A stretch of 5,082 bases of DNA from Bacillota bacterium. GTDB lineage: Bacteria > Bacillota_C > Negativicutes > CTSoil-072. The notes below the pieces were generated by a model. The model was not told the origin of the DNA and did no database searches. It saw only the letters and a program-made list of their open reading frames with translations. A program made the position numbers and the translations under genes. How positions within the stretch are numbered: the first letter of the stretch is position 1; each line of letters starts with the position of its first letter. The DNA is taken from NCBI GenBank assembly GCA_017861495.1, contig JAGFXW010000187.1, positions 1 through 5,082 of the forward strand, given 5' to 3'. Below, piece after piece: positions 1 to 5,082 of this stretch.

Positions 1-407
1 TTACCTGTCCGATGGGGTTTGATAATTTGATGCTTGCAGCCAACGGCGATTATCTGATCTGCCATAAAGTCGACGGTTCTATGCCGGTTGGCCATTGTGA
101 TTCGGGCTTGGATTTAGACAAATTGGTTGATTTCAATCAGCAATATAACCAGGCAATCAACAATGACGAGTGCAAAAATTGTTGGAACGTAAATTTTTGC
201 AGTATTTGTGCTGCTGGCAGAATGGTGGGAAACCAGTTTTTGAATCCAACAAAAAAAGAATGTGATTATTTTCGTTTGCGCACGGCCTATGATTTTCTTT
301 GCTTTAACCATCTATCTTTGGAGCATCCGGATCTGTTGCAACGAATTTTTGCTTATCGCAATGACCCGCAAAAATATATTGGAATTATTGATATCAATGA
401 TTTTTAA
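1..407 (+). CDS. Radical SAM/SPASM peptide maturase, C-terminal part (5' end off window)
   Basis: This is the C-terminal ~135 residues of a radical SAM enzyme that would install a cross-link, probably a thioether, on a ribosomal peptide. The frame is open from base 3 with no start, so the ATG at 12 is internal. The seven-cysteine SPASM pattern is visible: Cys (codon 6-8), 12 residues, Gly, 4 residues, Cys (LICHK); a gap; CKNCWNVNFCSIC; a gap; Cys (KKECDYF). In SPASM proteins these residues hold two auxiliary [4Fe-4S] clusters. The last pair here is spaced CX2C rather than the usual CX3C, and there is one extra Cys (GHCDSG). The CX3CX2C SAM-binding core lies outside the window. The gene overlaps the peptidase/ABC transporter by 11 bases, so both probably act in one peptide pathway. 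A ranthipeptide- or sactipeptide-type maturase fits best. The exact subclass is uncertain without the precursor and core domain. Confidence 0.85.
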   Translation, partial: TCPMGFDNLMLAANGDYLICHKVDGSMPVGHCDSGLDLDKLVDFNQQYNQAINNDECKNCWNVNFCSICAAGRMVGNQFLNPTKKECDYFRLRTAYDFLCFNHLSLEHPDLLQRIFAYRNDPQKYIGIIDINDF

Positions 408-2583
408 CAACGATTTTCCCATTTATAAACAATATGATGCGATGGATTGTGGTCCGGCCTGCTTGCGCATGATCACGAAATACTATGGCAAATCGTATTC
501 TTTGCAATATTTCCGTGAAAAAAGTTATGCATCGCGAGAAGGGGCTTCCTTGCTGGGCCTTCGTGATGCTGCTGTTTCCATTGGCATGAAAGCAAGGTGT
601 GTTTCGGTTTCCATCGGTTATCTGGAAGCCGAGGCGAAATTGCCGTGCATTGTGCATTGGGATAACAGTCATTTTGTTGTTGTGTACAAGGTGAAGGACG
701 GTCAGTTTTATGTTGCGGATCCAGCCGGCGGCAAAATGAAATATAAGAAAGAGGCTTTTTTGTCGCACTGGACGTCTTCTGGTGATGAAGGATATGCTTT
801 GTTGCTTGAGCCGGACGAAGAGTTTTATAAAAGAAATGATGCGGATGTTTCCCCGCGCAAATTCTTCTTTTTGCTAGCCTATTTGAAACCGTATAAGAAA
901 TTGCTGGTTCAATTGACGGCAGCCATGATTTTTGGCGGTTTAATTCAACTATTCTTGCCGTTTTTAACGCAAATCATTGTTGACAAAGGGATTCATGCGA
1001 ACAATATTGGCCTGTTGCAAATGGTTTTATTGGGACAGTTTTTATTGGTCGCCAGCAGGGCTTTTGTCGATTTTATCAGGGGTTGGATTTTATTTTATAT
1101 CAGTACACCGATCAATATTACGCTTGTCTATGATTTCTTAATCAAGTTGACGAAGCTGCCACTAGGTTTTTTTGATAAAAAAATGCTGGGCGATCTATTG
1201 CAGCGCATCAATGATTATAGGCGGGTAGAAAATTTTTTAACCAGTACAGTGTTAAGCATCTTACTGACCTGTATTACGCTTCTTGTTTTTGGGATCGTTT
1301 TGGTCACTTACAGTTACCCGGTTTTTTTAATTTTTTGTGCCGGTACCTGTTTGTATTTATTTTGGATTCGAAATTTTCTGGCGAAACGAAGACAAATTGA
1401 CTTTGCCCGATTTAGACAGTTAGGCAGAAATCAAAGCACCATTATCCAATTGATTACGGGTATGCAGGAAATACGGCTTCATAACTGTGAAAAGAGAAAA
1501 ATAGCCGATTGGGTACAGATCCAAAATGAATTATTTTCGATCGGCAAACAGAGTGTATCGTTGACGCAAAACCAACAAACCGGTTGTTTTTTGATCCAGG
1601 AAACGCAAAATATTATCATTACCTATTTTGCTGCCCGTTCGGTCATTCAGGGTGATATCACGTTGGGAATGATGATGGCGATCATGTTTATTTTAGGGCA
1701 GTTGAACGGGCCGGTTGAACAATTGGTATATTTTATCGCTTCAGCCCAAGATGCAAAAATCAGTTTTGAACGGGTGGAAGAAATTCGCGCGCTGCAAGAA
1801 GAAGAACCGGCAAATAAAATAAAAAGAACGGATATAGCAAACGACGCGGATATCATTGTTTCCAATATATCGTTTCAATATGACGGCCCTTACTCGGAAA
1901 CTGTCTTGAAAGATATCTCGCTTACTTTACCCAATAAAAAGATTACAGCGATTGTGGGAACAAGTGGCAGTGGAAAGACGACGCTGCTAAAGTTGTTGTT
2001 GGGAGTTTACCAGCCTGTGCGTGGTGCTATTTCTATTGGTAACATCACCATGACGGATATTTCAAATCGTGCGTGGCGAAATCGATGCGGCATGGTTATG
2101 CAGGATGGATATATATTTTCCGATACGATTGCCGGCAATATTGCTTTGCAGGATGAGAGTACTGATGACGAAAAATTGAAGCAGGCGGCGAAGGTGGCCA
2201 ATATCGACGAATTTATTGAAACGCTGCCATTGGGTTATCGGACGCTGATTGGGGCAGAGGGTCACGGTTTGAGCCAGGGGCAGAAACAACGGATTTTGAT
2301 CGCCAGGGCAGTGTATAAAAATCCGGACTATTTGTTTTTTGATGAAGCCACAAATTCATTGGATGCCTTTAATGAAGCAGCGGTCATGAGAAATTTGGCT
2401 TTGTTTTTTCAGAATAAGACGGTTGTTGTCGTTGCCCATAGGCTAAGCACCGTGAAAAATGCCGACAAAATCATTGTCCTGAATAAAGGAATTGTCGTTG
2501 AAAAGGGAACGCACACAGAGTTGGTCGCCAATAAGGGAGCATATTACCGCCTGGTAAAAAATCAACTGGAATTAGGGGGTTAA
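397..2583 (+). CDS. C39 peptidase-containing ABC transporter (PCAT), leader-cleaving peptide exporter
   Basis: This 728-residue inner-membrane protein should cleave the leader from a modified peptide and export the core using ATP. Residues 1-135 are a C39 cysteine protease: Gln12 (oxyanion hole), Cys18 in MDCGPAC, His92 and Asp108 in VADPAGG, with the Gln-to-Cys spacing of six seen in ComA and LagD. Residues ~155-460 are the six-helix exporter domain. The ATPase domain (~487-728) has A-loop Tyr495, Walker A GTSGSGKTT (521-529), Q-loop Gln569, signature LSQGQ (625-629, with Gln replacing the first Gly of LSGGQ), Walker B with Asp649 and Glu650, and switch His681. All key residues are present, so it looks active, and the length is normal for the family. 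I chose ATG 397 because it places Cys18 at the usual distance from the N-terminus and has a weak GGAA upstream. ATG 361 and GTG 262 only read through the maturase gene. Confidence 0.95.
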   Translation: MIFNNDFPIYKQYDAMDCGPACLRMITKYYGKSYSLQYFREKSYASREGASLLGLRDAAVSIGMKARCVSVSIGYLEAEAKLPCIVHWDNSHFVVVYKVKDGQFYVADPAGGKMKYKKEAFLSHWTSSGDEGYALLLEPDEEFYKRNDADVSPRKFFFLLAYLKPYKKLLVQLTAAMIFGGLIQLFLPFLTQIIVDKGIHANNIGLLQMVLLGQFLLVASRAFVDFIRGWILFYISTPINITLVYDFLIKLTKLPLGFFDKKMLGDLLQRINDYRRVENFLTSTVLSILLTCITLLVFGIVLVTYSYPVFLIFCAGTCLYLFWIRNFLAKRRQIDFARFRQLGRNQSTIIQLITGMQEIRLHNCEKRKIADWVQIQNELFSIGKQSVSLTQNQQTGCFLIQETQNIIITYFAARSVIQGDITLGMMMAIMFILGQLNGPVEQLVYFIASAQDAKISFERVEEIRALQEEEPANKIKRTDIANDADIIVSNISFQYDGPYSETVLKDISLTLPNKKITAIVGTSGSGKTTLLKLLLGVYQPVRGAISIGNITMTDISNRAWRNRCGMVMQDGYIFSDTIAGNIALQDESTDDEKLKQAAKVANIDEFIETLPLGYRTLIGAEGHGLSQGQKQRILIARAVYKNPDYLFFDEATNSLDAFNEAAVMRNLALFFQNKTVVVVAHRLSTVKNADKIIVLNKGIVVEKGTHTELVANKGAYYRLVKNQLELGG

Positions 2584-2840
2584 TTCGGTCTAAGGGCTGC
2601 CGTTGCTGCATATAAGGTTATCACTGCCGATATGATAGCGGCGGCAAGGTGTAAGCCGGACCAATCTTCGTTTATGATGTTTTGATCGACGAAGTAACCT
2701 AATACTTTGGGGATAGAAAGAAGGCTGCCGGATGAAATCAATAATGCGGCAAGCCCGAGGAGCAGGCGGATAGGATGATTACGGAAATAACTCCAGATAA
2801 AATCTGCAGTGAATTTCCGATCGGGATTTTGTTTTGGCAT
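2580..2840 (-). pseudogene. Truncated ABC exporter, N-terminal membrane-domain remnant
   Basis: This frame encodes about 86 residues from ATG 2840. A basic, polar N-terminus (~1-22) ending in SYFRNHPIR is followed by a hydrophobic helix (~24-43), then IPKVLGYFVDQNI, an acidic loop, and a second helix (~64-84) ending ALRPN. This order matches the start of the exporter membrane domain in MsbA-like half-transporters, which usually run to ~580 residues. The other helices and the whole ATPase domain are missing. The stop is interlocked with the PCAT transporter stop on the other strand (TTAA, 2580-2583), which suggests an insertion or rearrangement cut the gene. The family call rests on two helices and a short loop, so it is moderate. 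It could instead be an intact small two-helix membrane protein, such as a peptide immunity protein. TTG 2846, six bases after a GAGAGGGG ribosome binding site, is an equally good start. Confidence 0.55.
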
Positions 2841-2851
2841 AAGCAATTTGT

Positions 2852-2859
2852 CCCCTCTC
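2852..2859 (-). promoter_or_regulatory. Ribosome binding site for the truncated ABC exporter, inside a small hairpin
   Basis: On the minus strand the sequence GAGAGGGG lies six bases before an in-frame TTG (2846) and 11-12 bases before ATG 2840. The spacing favours TTG 2846 as the start, which would give two extra residues. The GAGAG part is also the second arm of a small inverted repeat (2855-2867, five base pairs around a three-base loop), so pairing could hide the site. The hairpin is short and may be chance. Confidence 0.4.
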
Positions 2860-2900
2860 AACGAGAGATAATCTTTTGCAACATTCGCTTTTTGCCATTG

Positions 2901-2927
2901 ATTATCCTGTGCTGATTTTACAGTCAA
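2901..2927 (-). promoter_or_regulatory. Candidate sigma-A type promoter upstream of the truncated ABC exporter
   Basis: Reading the minus strand, TTGACT (2927-2922) and GATAAT (2906-2901) each match the -35 and -10 consensus at five of six positions. The spacer is 15 bases, shorter than the favoured 16-18, which lowers confidence. It sits just past the korB stop and about 60 bases before the exporter remnant. If real, the remnant was once an independently transcribed gene rather than the last gene of the korAB operon. The TTG of the -35 box also opens the longest possible version of the frame, but no ribosome binding site precedes it. Confidence 0.25.
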
Positions 2928-2946
2928 TTAACAATAAAAAATCGTA

Positions 2947-3804
2947 TCAAATCAAGTCTCGAATATATTTTTCGAGCAAAGAACGATCCTGAGTTTGATT
3001 TAATAAAGGAATTCCGGAGGCCAATATGCTGTTTTTCTCATGATAGGTGCGTTTTGGTTCTTCATAAATCACTCCTAAAGGAATTTTGTCGCCAAATTCC
3101 ATCGCTTTTGCGAACGCATCTATTATATTATGAGTATTATAACTGTCTTCCAATTGGTATGTTCTTTCTTTATAATAGGCAAAAGTATTGATTTTGTTGA
3201 AACTGACGCAAGGTTGCAGAATATCAACTAAAGCATAACCTTTGTAGAGGATCGCCTTTTTCATCACAGCAATAAGATGTTTTGGATCGCCGCTAAAGGC
3301 TCGCGCCACAAAACCGGCTCCGGCAGCAAGAGCGATCAGAAGAGGATTGAAGGGTGTATTTATGTTGCCTTCCGTCTGTACGCCGGTTACATGTCCTTCT
3401 AATGAAGTGGGGGAAGCCTGGCCTTTCGTTAATCCGTAAATTTGATTATCATGGACAAAATGGGTAATATCAACATTTCTTCGGATTGTATGAATAAAGT
3501 GGTTGCCGCCTTCGCCATACGAATCGCCATCACCACTGTCAACGATTACGGTTAGATTTTGGTTAGCGATTTTTGCTGCAGCAGCGCTAGACAAGGCCCG
3601 GCCATGGAGACCGCAAAAACTATTGGCACGCAGATATTGGGGTGTTTTAGCAGCTTGCCCAATGCCGCCTACTAACAACACTTCGTGCGGATGCTTGCCG
3701 AGTTCTTCCAAAGTTTGTTTTAAACAATTTAAGATGCTGAAATTCCCACAACCAGGACACCAGGCTGTCTCGCGTGTGGCAAACTCTTCGAAATTGTTAT
3801 TCAT
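2947..3804 (-). CDS. korB: 2-oxoacid:ferredoxin oxidoreductase, beta subunit (KorB-like)
   Basis: This complete 285-residue protein is the TPP-binding beta subunit of an enzyme that converts a 2-oxoacid plus CoA to acyl-CoA, CO2 and reduced ferredoxin in the cytoplasm. Visible are CPGCGNFSIL (Cys16, Cys19), the TPP/metal motif GDGDSYGEGGNHF (91-103), DNQIYGLTKGQASPTS (119-134) and ILQPCVSFN (Cys199). In characterised enzymes Cys12, Cys15, Cys46 and Cys197 bind a [4Fe-4S] cluster. Here the third position is Gln50 (GIGQ), with a nearby Cys64 in SFCGLHG. I chose ATG 3804 because it follows AAGGAGG by seven bases and overlaps the alpha-subunit stop as ATGA. The longer frame to 3888 lies inside korA. 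The length is normal. The substrate (2-oxoglutarate or a branched-chain 2-oxoacid) cannot be settled from sequence, so the korB symbol is by family. Confidence 0.93.
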   Translation of the reverse strand: MNNNFEEFATRETAWCPGCGNFSILNCLKQTLEELGKHPHEVLLVGGIGQAAKTPQYLRANSFCGLHGRALSSAAAAKIANQNLTVIVDSGDGDSYGEGGNHFIHTIRRNVDITHFVHDNQIYGLTKGQASPTSLEGHVTGVQTEGNINTPFNPLLIALAAGAGFVARAFSGDPKHLIAVMKKAILYKGYALVDILQPCVSFNKINTFAYYKERTYQLEDSYNTHNIIDAFAKAMEFGDKIPLGVIYEEPKRTYHEKNSILASGIPLLNQTQDRSLLEKYIRDLI

Positions 3805-5082
3805 TTGTCTCCCTCCTTCAAGACCTGTTCGGCAATCTGTTCCCCGGAAATTTGACGGCCGTCGTATTTCAGTATGCTGGAAGTACAAATAATCCCTGTT
3901 TTTTCTCTTACCAAATCGGCGAATTGTCCGGTTGCGTTTTGTTCCACGTTAATGATATTCTTCGCCTTTTGTGATTTTTCGATTAAATGTTTTACCGGTA
4001 ATGGGTAAACATCACCGAAAACCAGTGCTCCAAACCGTTTATCAGACTTGCTGTTTAATATTGAAATCGCTTCTTTTATGGGGCCGTACGTAGATCCCCA
4101 GCCGAGCAGCAAAGTGTCAAAAGAATCGTCACCGAGAAATTCCGGTTCATTCAATTCAAGTCGCAGATTTTCTAGTTTTTGTAGTCTTTTTCGCATCATC
4201 TGAACCCGTATTTCGGCATTTTCGGAAATTAACCCTTGTTCATCGTGTTCGTCGCTTTCAGAGATCACCAAACCGTTGGTGATTCCGGGGAAAAGGCGGG
4301 GAGAAATGCCGTCAACGGTAAATCGGAATCTCAGGTATTCGTCATTTTGCTGGGTTTCGAAGACGGGAGATTCATTGATTACGTCGACGGTAAAAGGTTC
4401 TACAACGGCGGAAGAATCGGCAAGGTACTGGTCGCTAAGAAGAATAACCGGAATTTGATATTTCTCAGCCATGGCAAAAGCCCGTATCGTTTGATAATAA
4501 GCATCGACATGGTTTTTGATTGCAATTACCATTCGTGGGAATTCACCGTGGGAGGCTGATATGACAAATTTTAAATCGCCTTGCTCTGTTCTTGTCGGCA
4601 AGCCGGTGGATGGACCAGGACGCTGAACATTAACGATTACAACAGGCACTTCAGCCATTCCTGATAATCCTAATCCTTCAACCATCAGGCAGAAGCCGCC
4701 GCCGGATGTTCCTGTCATTGCTTTCGCGCCGGCAAAAGAAGCTCCGATTGCCATGTTGATTGCAGAAATTTCATCTTCAGCCTGTTCAACTACAATTCGA
4801 GCTTCTGTCATTTTTCCTGCTAAATATTCCATAATTCCAGTGGAAGGGGACATTGGGTAAGCCGAATAAAACTTTACCCCGGCTGCGATCGCCCCCAATG
4901 CGATTGCTTGATTGCCGTTAACGATTATCCACTCTTTATATGTACCCTCTCGGTGGGCGTATTTCCGTTCAAAAAGATCATACCCTGTTTGAACGGCAGC
5001 TAAATTTACCTTGAGATCTTCCTGTTTTACAAATGCCGCAAATATGTTCTCGGTGTGGTCGAGTTTTTCGCCAAACAGTTTT
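3801..5082 (-). CDS. korA: 2-oxoacid:ferredoxin oxidoreductase, gamma/alpha-fused subunit (KorA-like), 5' end off window
   Basis: This is the C-terminal 426 residues of the large subunit, partner of the beta subunit directly downstream. The frame is open to the right edge: the TTG at 4898 is internal, because the codons before it read EWIIVNGNQAIALGA, the typical start of the alpha domain. Before that, about 45 residues (KLFGEKLDHTENIFAAF and onward) look like the end of a gamma domain and its linker, so this is probably the fused gamma-alpha form, usually ~560-590 residues in all. Alpha-domain motifs are YPMSPST (4839-4859), EQAEDEISAINMAIGASFAG, TGTSGGGF, and NVQRPGPSTGLPTRTEQGDL. Near the C-terminus, NVEQNATGQFADLVREKTGI is the usual end-domain motif. 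The alpha subunit helps bind CoA and the 2-oxoacid, while TPP and the cluster sit in beta. The stop overlaps the korB start (ATGA), so the two are cotranscribed. Substrate unresolved. Confidence 0.92.
   Translation of the reverse strand, partial: KLFGEKLDHTENIFAAFVKQEDLKVNLAAVQTGYDLFERKYAHREGTYKEWIIVNGNQAIALGAIAAGVKFYSAYPMSPSTGIMEYLAGKMTEARIVVEQAEDEISAINMAIGASFAGAKAMTGTSGGGFCLMVEGLGLSGMAEVPVVIVNVQRPGPSTGLPTRTEQGDLKFVISASHGEFPRMVIAIKNHVDAYYQTIRAFAMAEKYQIPVILLSDQYLADSSAVVEPFTVDVINESPVFETQQNDEYLRFRFTVDGISPRLFPGITNGLVISESDEHDEQGLISENAEIRVQMMRKRLQKLENLRLELNEPEFLGDDSFDTLLLGWGSTYGPIKEAISILNSKSDKRFGALVFGDVYPLPVKHLIEKSQKAKNIINVEQNATGQFADLVREKTGIICTSSILKYDGRQISGEQIAEQVLKEGDK
3812..3818 (-). promoter_or_regulatory. 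Strong ribosome binding site of korB
   Basis: AAGGAGG on the minus strand lies seven bases before ATG 3804, near the ideal distance. It sits inside the last codons of korA and settles the korB start. With the ATGA overlap it allows both independent initiation and coupling to korA translation. Confidence 0.85.

Noticed and set aside
262..396. GTG 262 or ATG 361 as the start of the ABC transporter
   Set aside because: The added residues only reread the maturase gene in another frame, and C39 peptidases normally place the catalytic Cys about 17 residues from the N-terminus, which ATG 397 gives.
394..768. Minus-strand open frame opposite the peptidase domain
   Set aside because: It is antisense to a conserved catalytic domain, with no ribosome binding site or recognisable motif. 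Treated as a shadow frame.
2584..2640. Rho-independent terminator between the converging blocks
   Set aside because: I found no GC-rich stem followed by a T-run on either strand.
2841..2927. TTG 2927 as the start of the exporter remnant (115 residues)
   Set aside because: No ribosome binding site precedes it, and the extra residues do not look like an exporter N-terminus. TTG 2846 or ATG 2840 is better supported.
3805..3888. 28-residue N-terminal extension of KorB
   Set aside because: It lies inside korA in another frame and lacks family similarity. ATG 3804 has a near-ideal ribosome binding site and the ATGA overlap.
3503..3974. Plus-strand open frames opposite korB and korA
   Set aside because: They are antisense to strongly conserved enzyme genes, and the translations show no family features.
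4880..4895. GCGATCGC palindrome, as in cyanobacterial HIP1 repeats
   Set aside because: It is a single copy inside the korA coding sequence, and nothing else suggests a cyanobacterium.

Overview
The window has two gene blocks that run towards each other and meet at about position 2580. The strongest organism signal is the right-hand block: a 2-oxoacid:ferredoxin oxidoreductase with a gamma/alpha fused large subunit, typical of anaerobes. With the moderate-to-low GC, a strong AAGGAGG ribosome binding site and a radical SAM peptide cassette, this suggests an anaerobic Firmicute (Clostridia or Negativicutes). That placement is inference; no rRNA or marker gene is present.

Left block, plus strand, 1-2583. 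It opens inside the C-terminal SPASM domain of a peptide-modifying radical SAM maturase, which carries all seven expected auxiliary-cluster cysteines. An 11-bp overlap leads into a complete 728-residue ABC transporter with an N-terminal C39 peptidase (PCAT type). Together they are the maturation and cleavage/export half of a RiPP (ribosomally made, post-translationally modified peptide) pathway. The maturase would modify a Cys-rich or thioether-type precursor, and the transporter would cut the leader, probably after a Gly-Gly-like site, and export the core. The precursor gene and the radical SAM CX3CX2C core must lie left of the window; neither is visible.

Middle, minus strand, about 2580-2946. 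Here there is a short reading frame that looks like the first two membrane helices of a different ABC exporter. It stops after about 86 residues, with its stop codon interlocked with that of the PCAT transporter (TTAA). This looks like a gene cut by arrival of the peptide cassette, so the cassette's right-hand boundary is probably within a few bases of 2585. The 106 bases upstream of its ATG hold a weak promoter candidate and a small hairpin over the likely ribosome binding site.

Right block, minus strand, 2947-5082. These are korB (complete) and korA (its N-terminal part runs off the right edge), joined by an ATGA stop/start overlap. The two subunits form a TPP- and iron-sulfur-dependent enzyme that oxidatively decarboxylates a 2-oxoacid to acyl-CoA and reduced ferredoxin. 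The beta subunit has Gln where well-studied members have the third cluster cysteine.

There is no gene-free stretch longer than 300 bases. I saw no tRNA, rRNA, CRISPR array, insertion sequence or convincing rho-independent terminator.
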